Numbered from the stretch's first letter, positions 51,823 through 61,418 are shown. The stretch: DNA of 64,000 bases from Lacrimispora celerecrescens (GCF_000732605.1 NZ_JPME01000006.1:124001-188000), one strand, 5' to 3'. The notes: generated from the letters alone by a model not told the origin. Numbers and translations: made by a program.

Positions 51823-53385
51823 ATGGAAGAGAAAAAAGAAGTATTGCGGATGGAAAATATCGTTAAAGTATACTCCAATGGCGTAATGGCGAATAAGGGA
51901 ATCAACTTCTCTGTACTTGCCGGAGAAATCCATGCTTTGTCCGGAGAAAACGGAGCGGGTAAATCCACTTTAATGAAAATCATTTTTGGCGAAGAGCAGC
52001 CGACATCAGGAGATATCTACGTCAATGGCGAAAAAACCATCATTTCTTCTCCTCAATTAGCGATCAGTCTGGGGATCGGAATGGTACACCAGCATTTCAT
52101 GCTGGTTCCATCGCTTACGGTTGCGGAGAATGTTATTCTGGGCGTTGAACCCAGAAAAGGCTTGCTGATCAACAGGAAGAAAGCCCACAGGCAGGTAGAA
52201 GAGATGGCGGATAAATTCAATATGCAGGTGAGCCCAAGGGCAAGGATTGAAGATTTAACCGTTGGCCAAAAGCAAAAGGTGGAGATACTGAAAGCATTGT
52301 TCCGGGGAGCGAAGATACTGATTTTAGATGAGCCTACCGCAGTCTTGACCCCTCAGGAAACCACCGAATTATTTGAGGAATTAAAGAGGCTTAAGAGCAA
52401 TGGCTATACCATAATTTTCATTTCCCATAAGCTGAATGAAGTAAAGGAACTGTGTGACAGGATTTCCATTATACGCCAGGGAAGGTCCATGGGGCTGTAT
52501 GATATGAAGGATGTAACGGAACAGGACATCTCCAACCTTATGGTGGGAAGGGACGTTATACTGAACATAGAGAAAAAACCGCCTGAGATCGGAGATCCCA
52601 CCATCCGGGTAAAGGATTTAAACATTTCCGGTGAAAACGGGAAAACTTTTGTAAACAATGTATCTTTTCTGTTAAGGGAAGGAGAGATCCTTGGAATTGC
52701 TGGTGTAGAGGGCAACGGCCAGTCCGAGCTGGCGGAATCTTTGACAGGGCTTCGAAAGTATAATTCCGGTTCCATCGAGATGTGCGGCAAGGAGATTTCC
52801 GGCTGCAATATTAAAGATATACGGGCACTTTCTGTTTCCCATATTCCGGAGGACCGCATGACCACCGGTGTGGCCCCAGCGCTGTCCATCACGGAAAATA
52901 CTCTTTCAGATAAAATATCCCAGGAGAAGTTTTCAAAGCTTGGAATCATCGACAAAGGAAAGATAAAGCAGTACGGGCTTGAAATGGCAAAGGATTATCA
53001 GGTGCTGTGCAAAAATCCGGATGTCAGGATTGACAGCCTCTCCGGCGGCAATATCCAAAAGGCAGTCCTTGCCAGGGAACTGTCCAGCGACCCCAAGGTC
53101 ATCATTGCCAACCAGCCTACCAGGGGTGTGGATGTTGGTGCAACTGAATTCATCCGTAAAAGGCTGATCAAAATGAGAGACAATAAAAAATCTGTATTGC
53201 TCATCAGCTCAGATTTAAATGAAGTGCTGGGATTATCCGACAGCATCATTGTCATGCATGACGGACAGATTGTGGCGTATTTCCCGGATGCAGGGAAGAT
53301 CAGCGAGCTTGAGCTTGGAAAATATATGCTTGGTATTGAAAAGCAGTCTGAATCAGAGATAAAGGAGGCTTGTCATGGACAGTAA
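51823..53385 (+). CDS. Nucleoside ABC importer, double ATPase subunit
   Basis: ATPase of 520 residues with two nucleotide-binding halves. The first has Walker A (LSGENGAGKSTLM), signature LTVGQKQKVEIL and Walker B LILDEPTAVL; the second has a degenerate Walker A (VEGNGQSELAE) but a full signature LSGGNIQKAVLARE. This pattern is typical of NupA/YufO and sugar-type importers. An in-frame ATG at 51751 lies inside the hairpin; 51823 is chosen because AAGGAG stands seven bases before it and the ABC domain begins soon after. It overlaps the permease gene by 11 bases. Confidence 0.94.
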   Translation: MEEKKEVLRMENIVKVYSNGVMANKGINFSVLAGEIHALSGENGAGKSTLMKIIFGEEQPTSGDIYVNGEKTIISSPQLAISLGIGMVHQHFMLVPSLTVAENVILGVEPRKGLLINRKKAHRQVEEMADKFNMQVSPRARIEDLTVGQKQKVEILKALFRGAKILILDEPTAVLTPQETTELFEELKRLKSNGYTIIFISHKLNEVKELCDRISIIRQGRSMGLYDMKDVTEQDISNLMVGRDVILNIEKKPPEIGDPTIRVKDLNISGENGKTFVNNVSFLLREGEILGIAGVEGNGQSELAESLTGLRKYNSGSIEMCGKEISGCNIKDIRALSVSHIPEDRMTTGVAPALSITENTLSDKISQEKFSKLGIIDKGKIKQYGLEMAKDYQVLCKNPDVRIDSLSGGNIQKAVLARELSSDPKVIIANQPTRGVDVGATEFIRKRLIKMRDNKKSVLLISSDLNEVLGLSDSIIVMHDGQIVAYFPDAGKISELELGKYMLGIEKQSESEIKEACHGQ

Positions 53386-54463
53386 TAAACGGATTCACTT
53401 AATCGTGGATATGGCAAAACTGATGATAGCAATTTTGGTGTCCTGCGGTCTTGTCACAGCGATTGTTTTAGGAACCAGTTCTGAACCGATGAATGCCTTT
53501 TTCAGTTTTTTCATCGGTCCATTTACCTCCTTCCGCCGCATCGGCAATATTGTGGAGGCAGCTTCCCCGCTTATGTTTACGGCTTTGGCCGTTATCCTGA
53601 TTTTTGGAGCAGGTCAGTTTTCCATGATTGCAGAGGGAGCTTTTTTCATCGGAACCCTTGGTGCGATGATGGTTGCGACCTCTGTCCCCCTTCCGACCGG
53701 CATTCATTCCGCAGTAGCATTGCTGGTGGCAGCAGCCATGGGAGCTACCGTAGCCCTGATTCCTGCGCTGTTAAAAATGAAATGGCAGGTTTCAGAAGTA
53801 GTGACCTCACTGATGCTAAACTATATCGTCCAGTTTTTTTCAATCTATATGGTAAGCTACTATTTCCGTGAAGTCAGCAGTTCAAGCCTTGCTTCCATAG
53901 CATTTCTGGATACTTCCCTGCTGCCGGTGATCATAGGGGGCACCAGGATCCATGCCGGAATTATCCTTGCGGTTATCCTCTGTCTGCTCATTTATTTTCT
54001 GCTCTTCCGTACTACCTTTGGAATGAAGTTAAGAATTGTAGGAAACAATCCGAAGTTTGCAAACTACTCGGGGATAAAGGTCACCGGCATCATGGTAGCC
54101 TCCCAGGTAATTGCCGGTGCCCTGGCAGGAATGGGTGGAGGTGCGGAACTATTGGGCATGTATACCCGTTTTAAATGGACCTCAAGTCCGGGATACGGAT
54201 GGACCGGCATTGCCGTCGCCTTACTTGCCAGAAACAATCCCCTCCTGGTGCCCCTTGCGGCTCTATTTATGGGGTATCTGAATGTGGGAGCAAACATTAT
54301 GGCAAGAAACAGCGATGTCAGCAGTGAGGTGGTAAAGATCATCCAGGGAGTCATGATCCTAATGATCGCAGCCGAGGCTTTGCTTAAGAAATGGAAGCAG
54401 AGAATGATCGTTGAGGCTGCAAAGGCAGAAACTGGAATGAAAGGAGATGTAGTAAATGATTGA
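53375..54463 (+). CDS. Nucleoside ABC importer permease 1
   Basis: Membrane protein of 362 residues with about ten helices, in the family of BMP-linked permeases (NupB/YufP-like). Motifs are MFTALAVILIFGAGQFSMIAEG, EVVTSLMLNYIVQFFSIYMV, and the conserved FGMKLRIVGNNPKFANYSGI followed by GALAGMGGGAELLG. It overlaps the ATPase gene by 11 bases and the next permease by eight, consistent with a tightly coupled complex. Confidence 0.93.
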   Translation: MDSNKRIHLIVDMAKLMIAILVSCGLVTAIVLGTSSEPMNAFFSFFIGPFTSFRRIGNIVEAASPLMFTALAVILIFGAGQFSMIAEGAFFIGTLGAMMVATSVPLPTGIHSAVALLVAAAMGATVALIPALLKMKWQVSEVVTSLMLNYIVQFFSIYMVSYYFREVSSSSLASIAFLDTSLLPVIIGGTRIHAGIILAVILCLLIYFLLFRTTFGMKLRIVGNNPKFANYSGIKVTGIMVASQVIAGALAGMGGGAELLGMYTRFKWTSSPGYGWTGIAVALLARNNPLLVPLAALFMGYLNVGANIMARNSDVSSEVVKIIQGVMILMIAAEALLKKWKQRMIVEAAKAETGMKGDVVND

Positions 54464-55394
54464 TTACTCATTTATCGTTGATTTCCTTTTTATGTGGATT
54501 CGTGTGGCAACTCCAATTTTACTTACTTCTTTGGGCGCAGTGATCTGTGAAAGAACGGGAGTGGTCAATCTTGGATTGGATGGGATCATGCTCATTTCGG
54601 CCCTCTTCGGAGTTCTGGGAAGTGCATGGGGAGGTAATCTGTTTTGGGGGCTTGCGGCAGGTGTTGGTGCGGCCTTAATAGTAAGCGGGGTTTTCGCATA
54701 CTTCCATCTGATGCTAAAGGCCAACGCTGTTTTGTGCGGTACGGCAGTTAACACCATAGCCGGCGGGCTTACGGTCTTTGTGCTCCAGCTTGCAACAGGG
54801 GAAAAGGGGTCTAGTTCATCCTTAAAGAGTTTTAGCTTTCCAGCAGTTAACATACCTATTATAAAAGATATTCCAGTCCTTGGAGATATTTTATCCGGCC
54901 ACAATGTGATCACCTATTTTGCCTTTCTCATGGTGATCGTGATTACAGTCTTTTTATACCGTACTCCAATGGGACTTCGTATGAGGGCAGTAGGGGAAAA
55001 TCCCAGCGCTGCTTCCAGCGTAGGGCAAAATGTAGTTAAAATCCGGTTTCTGGCTATTTTATTATGCGGTGTTATGGCGGGAATGGGAGGAATGTATTTA
55101 TCCATGGGTTACTTATCCATGTTCACCAGGGACATGGTAGCCGGACGCGGGTTTATCGCTCTCGCAGCCTGCGCCATGGGACAGGCGAACCCGGTGGGAG
55201 CCTTAATCTCTTCCATGGTATTTTCCTTCTTTGACGGCCTTTCCAATATCCTTCAGCTTTTGCAGATACCATCAGAATTTGTTCAGATGCTGCCTTACGG
55301 GGCGACCATTTTAGGTTTAACCGTTTACTCCATTCAAAAGCAGCGGCAGAAAAACAAGAAAAACAAGGAGATACAGCAAAATGTCATTAAATAA
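54456..55394 (+). CDS. Nucleoside ABC importer permease 2
   Basis: Second membrane subunit of 312 residues (NupC/YufQ-like), about nine helices. Typical parts are ILLTSLGAVICERTGVVNLG, LDGIMLISALFGVLGSAWGG and MGLRMRAVGENPSAASSVGQ, the latter being the coupling loop shared with permease 1. A heterodimer with permease 1 forms the pore. The gene overlaps the start of the next phosphorylase by 14 bases, tying uptake to phosphorolysis. Confidence 0.93.
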   Translation: MIDYSFIVDFLFMWIRVATPILLTSLGAVICERTGVVNLGLDGIMLISALFGVLGSAWGGNLFWGLAAGVGAALIVSGVFAYFHLMLKANAVLCGTAVNTIAGGLTVFVLQLATGEKGSSSSLKSFSFPAVNIPIIKDIPVLGDILSGHNVITYFAFLMVIVITVFLYRTPMGLRMRAVGENPSAASSVGQNVVKIRFLAILLCGVMAGMGGMYLSMGYLSMFTRDMVAGRGFIALAACAMGQANPVGALISSMVFSFFDGLSNILQLLQIPSEFVQMLPYGATILGLTVYSIQKQRQKNKKNKEIQQNVIK

Positions 55395-56151
55395 AGATGA
55401 AAAAACCCTTGGTAAAAGACAGTACCACATCCATTTGAATCCCGGAGATATCGGCGACTATGTTTTGCTTCCAGGCGATCCGGCCCGTTCCGACCGAGTG
55501 GCAAAATATCTGGAAGATGCCAGGCTGGTAGCCAATAACCGGGAACACCGCACCTTTACAGGATACTATAAAGGGGTAAAGGTTTCTGTTACATCAACGG
55601 GAATGGGCTGCCCGTCGGCAGCCATTGCAGCGGAAGAACTGATCAATATCGGCGCAAAATGCTTAATCCGTATTGGCAGCAGTGCAGCCTTGCAGGAAGG
55701 GATCAAAATCGGCGATTTGATGATTTCCACCGCTTCCATGAAAAATGAAGGAACCTCCAGATTTTACGTGCCGGATTGTTTCCCGGCAGTACCGGATTTT
55801 GACTTGACAAGAGTGTTGATTGACACGGCAAAGGATATGAAAGATGAAATTTCCGGCAGTCTCTATTATGGGATCAATGCCAGCGACGATGCGTTTTACG
55901 GTGAAACTGAGGAATGGATCGGAAAATTATCAAAGCTTGGCTGCTTAAATGTTGAGATGGAAAGCTCCGCCCTTTATACGGTATGCCACCGCAGAAAGGT
56001 TAGAGGGGCTATGATCAGTGCCGTATCCGGCAATATTGTTACAGGCGATGTGATTTATGAAACTGAAAATACGGGACTGGCAGCAGGCTGGGATGATGAG
56101 ATCCGGGTTGTTTTAGAGGCGATTTACCGCTTTGAACAGGAGAAGCGGTAA
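55381..56151 (+). CDS. Nucleoside phosphorylase (paralogue 2)
   Basis: Enzyme of 256 residues with VLLPGDPARSDRVAKYLED at the phosphate site, VTSTGMGCPSAAIAAEELI, CLIRIGSSAAL and the ribose-binding NVEMESSALYTV. The specificity segment is DDAFYGETEEW, again without the Gln-x-Arg of uridine phosphorylase. It is the most divergent of the three paralogues in the operon, nearer to classical uridine/purine phosphorylases in its VEMESSALY motif. The ATG lies within the end of the permease gene. Confidence 0.9.
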   Translation: MSLNKDEKTLGKRQYHIHLNPGDIGDYVLLPGDPARSDRVAKYLEDARLVANNREHRTFTGYYKGVKVSVTSTGMGCPSAAIAAEELINIGAKCLIRIGSSAALQEGIKIGDLMISTASMKNEGTSRFYVPDCFPAVPDFDLTRVLIDTAKDMKDEISGSLYYGINASDDAFYGETEEWIGKLSKLGCLNVEMESSALYTVCHRRKVRGAMISAVSGNIVTGDVIYETENTGLAAGWDDEIRVVLEAIYRFEQEKR

Positions 56152-56214
56152 GGGTATCCCTCCATGCCCAGAAAGCGTGGGCATAAAATAGGAAAAGACA
56201 GGAGAAAACAGGAC

Positions 56215-56982
56215 ATGCAGGAAAAAAAGATGATGCATTTGAACATTACCAAAGATCAGGTAGGACAATATGTATTCTTGCCTGGAAGCGTGGAGCGGGC
56301 AGCCAAAATAGCAGCCTATTTTGATAATCCCGTTAAAATAGCCCATCACAGAGAGTATCTCACATATACGGGAACCCTGGCAGGAGTGCCTGTTTCCGTC
56401 ACCAGCACAGGAATCGGAGGACCTTCTGCAGCCATAGCGGTAGAGGAATTGTATGAGTGCGGCGCTCACACCATGATGAGGATCGGTTCCTGTGCTTCCA
56501 CCTCCCCAAAGGTTAAGGTGGGGGATGTTGTCATTCCCAACGGAGCAGTAAGGATGGAGGGAACAGGGATTCATTATCTGCCTGAGGAATTTCCCGCTGT
56601 TCCGGATTATGAGATGGTAAAAGAACTGGAAGCTGCGGCAAAGAAGCTTGACATTCCTTTTAATATCGGAGTGACCATCTCAAAGGATTCCTTTTATACG
56701 GAAGTTTCTCCTGAGACAAAACCGGTGTATTATGAGTTAAAGAACAAATGGGAAGCTTATGAAAAGGGTGGAGCCACCAATTCCAGCATGGAGTGCGCAA
56801 CACTGTTTCTGGTAGCTGCCTCCCTTGACATCAGAATGTCCTCTGTCATGATCAGCGCGACCAATTACAAAAGCTATAGCAATGACGATAAGGATTATCC
56901 CCGGGAATGGGAAGACAGAGCGATCCAGGTAGGAATAGAAGCGATGACACAGATAATTAAAAAAGACATGGCATCCCGTTAA
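56215..56982 (+). CDS. Nucleoside phosphorylase (paralogue 3)
   Basis: Enzyme of 255 residues, clearly similar to paralogue 1 along its length (MMHLNITKDQVGQYVFLPGS, VTSTGIGGPSAAIAVEELYE, SMECATLFLVAASL). Its specificity segment is DSFYTEVSPETKP. The ATG at 56215 is chosen; an upstream ATG at 56164 in the same frame lies in a small hairpin (ATGCCCA/TGGGCAT) and adds a basic leader absent from the paralogues, while AGGAG at 56200-56204 serves the later start. Confidence 0.9.
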   Translation: MQEKKMMHLNITKDQVGQYVFLPGSVERAAKIAAYFDNPVKIAHHREYLTYTGTLAGVPVSVTSTGIGGPSAAIAVEELYECGAHTMMRIGSCASTSPKVKVGDVVIPNGAVRMEGTGIHYLPEEFPAVPDYEMVKELEAAAKKLDIPFNIGVTISKDSFYTEVSPETKPVYYELKNKWEAYEKGGATNSSMECATLFLVAASLDIRMSSVMISATNYKSYSNDDKDYPREWEDRAIQVGIEAMTQIIKKDMASR

Positions 56983-57030
56983 GATGATGCTGTAAACGGC
57001 TGGCCGGAACCGGATGGAAAAGAGGTAACA

Positions 57031-58407
57031 ATGAAAAATTCAATATTGTTAAAAAATGTCCGTTATATCGTAACATGTGATTCCCAGGACAGGGTACTGG
57101 AGAACACCAATGTATACATAGAAAATGGCAGGATCGCTGATATCAGCGATAAAGAATGGCAGGCAGATACAATACTTGACGGAACCAATATGTCCATGTA
57201 TCCGGGGTTAGTCAATACCCACCATCATTTATATCAGATTTTTACCCGAAATCTGCCAAAGGTTCAATCCATGGAACTTTTTTCATGGCTCATAACCCTT
57301 TACGAACTTTGGAAGAACCTTGACGAAGAGGTAGTCTATTTTACATCACTCCTTGGAATGGGAGAGTTAATGAAAAATGGCTGTACGACCTGTTTCGATC
57401 ATCACTACGTATTTCCGAAAGGAAGAAATGGTATTATTGAGGCTCAGTTTGAAGCGGCCGGTGAGCTGGGAATACGGATGCATGCATCCAGAGGAAGTAT
57501 GTCCTTAAGCAAAAAGGATGGAGGCCTGCCTCCGGATACTGTGGTCCAGACGATTGATGTTATATTAAAGGATTCCATGAGGCTGGCAGAACAGTTTCAC
57601 GATCCGGCTCCTTTTTCCATGAGGCAGGTAGCCCTTGCTCCCTGCTCCCCCTTTAGCGTAACTCCTGATTTAATGAGGGAGTCAGCAAAGCTGGCCAGAA
57701 GCCTTGGTGTACGTCTGCACACCCACTTAGCAGAGACAAAAGATGAAGAGAGGTTTACGGTTGGTACTTACGGAATGAGGCCTTTGGAATATATGGAAAG
57801 CCTGGGCTGGCTGGGAAAGGATGTATGGTTTGCCCACGGGATCCATTTTAATGAGGATGAATTGAAAACACTTGCCAGGACACAGACGGGAGTCGCCCAT
57901 TGTCCGGTTTCCAATATGAAACTATCCTCCGGGGTGGCCAGGATCCCGGAGATGATGGACTTAGGAATCCCTGTAGGTCTTGCCGTAGATGGCAGCGCAA
58001 GCAATGACGGTTCCAATATGCTGGAGGAAATGAGAGTGGGGTATCTGCTGCACAGACTACAGTATGGCCACAAGGCACCCAGCGGATATGAGATGTTAAA
58101 GCTTGCCACTGCAGGCGGGGCCAGGATCTTGGGAAGGAACGACATCGGCACTCTGGAACCGGGAAAGGCAGCAGATTTTTTCCTTGTGGATACCAGACGA
58201 TTTGAACTGGTGGGAGCCATGGAGGACCCAAAATCAGTCCTGGCTACGGTGGGGCTGAAAGGACCGGTTGACTATACGGTAATTAATGGAAGAATTGCAG
58301 TAGAGAAGGGGCGGCTGGTCACGATAGATGAGGAAAAAACCCAGAACTCCGCCCAGGAGAGCTTCCAGAAGTTTATTAAAAAATCCCTGTGGCAGGCAGA
58401 GGAATAA
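57031..58407 (+). CDS. Amidohydrolase, 8-oxoguanine deaminase-like
   Basis: Metal-dependent deaminase of 458 residues. The N-terminal metal motif is NTHHHLYQIFTRNLP, followed by a metal His in RLHTHLAETKDEE, the His of FAHGIHFNEDEL and VAHCPVSNMKLSSG, and the metal Asp in AVDGSASNDGSNM. The THHHLYQ and VDGSASND forms are those of the 8-oxoguanine deaminase/hydroxyatrazine hydrolase branch rather than of guanine deaminase. The expected reaction is 8-oxoguanine to uric acid plus ammonia. Its place behind nucleoside importer and phosphorylase genes supports a purine substrate. Confidence 0.85.
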   Translation: MKNSILLKNVRYIVTCDSQDRVLENTNVYIENGRIADISDKEWQADTILDGTNMSMYPGLVNTHHHLYQIFTRNLPKVQSMELFSWLITLYELWKNLDEEVVYFTSLLGMGELMKNGCTTCFDHHYVFPKGRNGIIEAQFEAAGELGIRMHASRGSMSLSKKDGGLPPDTVVQTIDVILKDSMRLAEQFHDPAPFSMRQVALAPCSPFSVTPDLMRESAKLARSLGVRLHTHLAETKDEERFTVGTYGMRPLEYMESLGWLGKDVWFAHGIHFNEDELKTLARTQTGVAHCPVSNMKLSSGVARIPEMMDLGIPVGLAVDGSASNDGSNMLEEMRVGYLLHRLQYGHKAPSGYEMLKLATAGGARILGRNDIGTLEPGKAADFFLVDTRRFELVGAMEDPKSVLATVGLKGPVDYTVINGRIAVEKGRLVTIDEEKTQNSAQESFQKFIKKSLWQAEE

Positions 58408-58506
58408 AGTATTTTATAAGCAGGGAGAGGGTCAGACGATTCCTGCTATGATAGAAGTAAATAATTTTCAGCGACTTTGTAAGCAATTGGAAAGGAAGCA
58501 TAACGG

Positions 58507-59451
58507 ATGAAACATATTATAGTGGATTGCGATACGGGTATCGATGATTCAATAGCCATATTATATGCCTTAAAAAATAAAAAACTTCATGTGGAGGGAT
58601 TTACCACTGTGTACGGAAACACATCGTCCATGCAGGCGGCGGAAAACACACTGCGGTTAATAAAACTGGCTGAATGCGGCTATGACGTTCCGGTAATCGT
58701 GGGAGCAAACCAGAGCATGACCGGTGCCGAAGAGCCTTACCCCGTTCATATTCATGGAGACAATGGAATCGGAAACGTTGAATTGCCGGAATCAGAGCAA
58801 AAGCCTTTGAACCAGGAGGCTTCGGACTTTATAATAGGAAAGGCGGAGGAACTTTGTGGGGATTTAACCATTGTTTCCTTGGGACGTTTGACGAATATAG
58901 CCGCAGCTTTGGAAAAGGATCCAAGGCTTCCATATAAAATTAAGCATTTGGTAATCATGGGAGGAGCCTTCCATAAGCCCGGCAATATTAGCGCATATGC
59001 GGAAGCGAATATATACGGAGATGCGAAAGCCGCGGATCTTGTATTCCGGGCAGGTTTTCCCACGACAGTAGTAGGTCTTGATGTTACAATGGAGACATTT
59101 ATATCCGCTCAGGATATTTCCCTGCTGGGCAAGTATTGCAGGAAGGAGAACCGGAAGATTGTACAGTACATGCAGTCCGCGCTGGAATACTATTTCCAGT
59201 TCAGCTACCAATCCATGGGGTGCCAGGATCGCTGCGTGGTTCATGATCCGCTGGCCATGGTGATTGCCGGGGATCCGTCCATCGGCGAATACCGTATGGT
59301 AAGGGCAGCGGTAGAGTATGAAAATGAAGAGTTCCGTGGCATGATTAAGAGAGATGAAGATTTTATTCCGGTCTATGATCATGATGAAATCCAGTACTGT
59401 GTCCGTGTGGATTCCGATCTGGCGGTCAGGAAACTGCTGTCAGTGTTTTAG
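58507..59451 (+). CDS. Inosine-uridine type nucleoside hydrolase
   Basis: Hydrolase of 314 residues that splits nucleosides into base and ribose. The calcium-binding start IIVDCDTGIDDSIA, the HGDNGIGNVELPE loop, LVIMGGAFHKPGN, EANIYGDAKAAD and VHDPLAMV are the classic motifs of the family. The ATG overlaps the stop of a 20-codon frame (ATGA) that I regard as chance. It is the last gene of the operon. Having both a hydrolase and phosphorylases suggests that some imported nucleosides are not substrates of the phosphorylases. Confidence 0.94.
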   Translation: MKHIIVDCDTGIDDSIAILYALKNKKLHVEGFTTVYGNTSSMQAAENTLRLIKLAECGYDVPVIVGANQSMTGAEEPYPVHIHGDNGIGNVELPESEQKPLNQEASDFIIGKAEELCGDLTIVSLGRLTNIAAALEKDPRLPYKIKHLVIMGGAFHKPGNISAYAEANIYGDAKAADLVFRAGFPTTVVGLDVTMETFISAQDISLLGKYCRKENRKIVQYMQSALEYYFQFSYQSMGCQDRCVVHDPLAMVIAGDPSIGEYRMVRAAVEYENEEFRGMIKRDEDFIPVYDHDEIQYCVRVDSDLAVRKLLSVF

Positions 59452-59836
59452 CGGTCATAAAAGAAGGATGAAATGGAGGTCTTTATGGACAAGTTCTGCC
59501 ATGGTTTCTGAATAGGTATCTGCCTTCCAGTCTTTACCGGGATCCCGGTCTTTCGCTGACGGTGAGAGAGCGGGGATCCCGGATATTCTAATGATACAAG
59601 ATTTTTTCTTCATTCTGCAAGATTCTGCAAAAATTTCAAGTTTACAGCCTGACAGACAAATTCTTTCAAAATAATGAATATGGTGGAATGTTTTGCGGTA
59701 TTTATGGTATAATCATAGCCAGATAATCATAAGCCCATTTGAGGTGCAAGGTTAAAAGGAAAGCATCTTTCAACCTTGAGTATATGAATCAACTGGATAA
59801 GCAAGTATATCCCCTTGATTTATTAGGAGACAAAAT
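59452..59836. other. Intergenic region between the nucleoside and polysaccharide clusters
   Basis: No gene seen. A hairpin built on CCGGGATCCC and GGGATCCCGG (59537-59582) could end the nucleoside operon, though no T-run follows. An extended -10 (TATGGTATAAT, TATAAT at 59708-59713) without a good -35 probably starts the downstream cluster. Confidence 0.5.
59708..59713 (+). promoter_or_regulatory. Extended -10 box of the polysaccharide cluster
   Basis: TATAAT preceded by TATGG, about 124 bases before the glycosyltransferase ATG. The -35 at 18 bases (TGGAAT) is weak. Confidence 0.45.
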
Positions 59837-60618
59837 ATGAAACCACATGCATTTGCGGTCTGTGCATATAAGGATTCGCCATATCTTGAAGCCTGCCTCC
59901 GTTCCCTTTTAAAACAAAGTGTTAAATCGGAGGTTATAATTTGCACATCAACGCCCAGCCTTATATTGAAAAAATAGCGGACAAGTACGGAGTTCCGCTG
60001 TTTGTGCGGTATGGGAAAAGCAATATACGGGAAGACTGGAATTTTGCCTATAATAAGGCTTCTGCCCGTTTTGTTACCATTGCCCACCAGGATGATTTAT
60101 ACCAGAAGAATTATGTGAAGAAACTTCTGGAATGTTATGAAAAATACCCGGATATGACACTGTTTACAGGTGGATATACGGTAATCAGGGGAGATCAGCC
60201 CGCTGTTTTTGAAAAGGTGGAGTTTATCAAACGCTTTCTCAGGCTTCCTTTGCGTTGCCGGCGTATCAGCCACTTAACCTGGGTCAAAAAGAGCGTTTTG
60301 ATGTTCGGCAATTCCATCTGCTGCCCTGCGTGTGCATATAATAAGGAAAGATTAGGAGAGTCTCTTTTTAACTCTCCCTATCAGTTTGCCCTGGATTGGG
60401 ATACGCTTTATCAGTTAGCCGGACTTCCGGGACGTTTTATTAGCGCAGAAAGACCGATCCTGTATTACAGGGTTCACGGGGAGGCCACGACAAAGGCCTG
60501 TATAGCGGACAACAGCCGTCTCCGGGAAGAAGCCCATATGTTTTCAAAGATGTGGCCGGGACCGGTCGTAAAGGTGCTGATGCACTTTTATCGTAAGGCT
60601 TACAAAGAGTATGAATAA
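59837..60618 (+). pseudogene. Family 2 glycosyltransferase with a frameshift
   Basis: ATTAGGAGA precedes an ATG at 59837 that opens FAVCAYKDSPYLEACLRSLL, the nucleotide-binding start of a GT2 enzyme, and stops at a TAG about 45 codons on. The rest continues in another frame from about 59960 (YIEKIADKYGVPLFVRYGKS, then TIAHQDDLYQ with the Asp-Asp metal motif, and FALDWDTLYQLAGLPGRFIS). The whole spans 782 bases, one short of a multiple of three, so a single base was lost near 59955-59965. The intact product would have about 260 residues. It may be inactive, phase-variable or a sequencing error. Confidence 0.75.
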
Positions 60619-60641
60619 ATGAACATTTGGAGGATGAAGTG

Positions 60642-61418
60642 ATGAAGGTAGTTTTATTAGCAGGAGGTTTTGGCAGCAGGATCAGTGAGCAGAGCCATTT
60701 GAAACCGAAGCCGATGATTGAGATTGGGGAAAAGCCTATTCTGTGGCATATCATGAAGTATTATTCCCAATATGGTTTTCACGATTTTGTTATTTGCCTT
60801 GGGTATAAGCAGTATGTTGTAAAGGAATTTTTTGCGGATTATTTTCTGCATACATCAGATGTGACCTTTGATCTTGCCAATAATAAGATGGAGGTACATA
60901 ACAATTATGCGGAGCCTTGGAAGGTGACCCTGGTGGATACGGGGTTAAATACCATGACCGGCGGACGTATTAAGCGTATCCAGCCTTATATCGGCAATGA
61001 GCCTTTTATGATGACTTATGGAGACGGAGTCTGCGACGTGGATTTAAAGGGCTTGTTAAAATTCCATCAGGACCATGGAAAGACTGCCACCATGACTACC
61101 GTCAATATCGCCCAGCTAAAAGGAGTTCTGGATATTGACGAAGGCGATGTGGTCCGTTCCTTCCGGGAAAAGGACGAAGCGGATAACAGCTTAATCAACG
61201 GAGGATTCATGGTCTTAAATCCCGAGATCTTTTCTTATTTAAAGGATGATACCACCGTATTTGAAAAAGAACCATTGCAGAGCCTGGCAGCAGAAGGGCA
61301 GCTTATGAGCTTCCATCACAATGGCTTCTGGCAGTGCATGGACACTCAGCGGGAAATGAAGAAGCTGGAAGATTTGTGGCAGTCCGGACAGGCGCCATGG
61401 AAAATTTGGGAGAAATAG
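60642..61418 (+). CDS. rfbF: Glucose-1-phosphate cytidylyltransferase
   Basis: Makes CDP-glucose from CTP and glucose-1-phosphate; 258 residues, the standard length. The nucleotide-binding start is VVLLAGGFGSRISEQSHLKP followed by KPMIEIGEKPILWHIMKYYS, both diagnostic. MTYGDGVCDVDLKGLL holds the metal Asp. The ATG at 60642 with GGAGG at 60629-60633 is preferred to the one at 60627. It is one base from the rfbG gene, beginning the CDP-3,6-dideoxyhexose pathway. Confidence 0.96.
   Translation: MKVVLLAGGFGSRISEQSHLKPKPMIEIGEKPILWHIMKYYSQYGFHDFVICLGYKQYVVKEFFADYFLHTSDVTFDLANNKMEVHNNYAEPWKVTLVDTGLNTMTGGRIKRIQPYIGNEPFMMTYGDGVCDVDLKGLLKFHQDHGKTATMTTVNIAQLKGVLDIDEGDVVRSFREKDEADNSLINGGFMVLNPEIFSYLKDDTTVFEKEPLQSLAAEGQLMSFHHNGFWQCMDTQREMKKLEDLWQSGQAPWKIWEK

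Noticed and set aside
58448-58510. 20-codon frame ending in an ATGA overlap with the nucleoside hydrolase gene
   Set aside because: No ribosome site; probably chance in a short leader.
59485-59511. Eight-codon frame with GGAGG before it after the nucleoside hydrolase
   Set aside because: Too short to judge; it may be the remains of a gene start, but nothing follows in frame.
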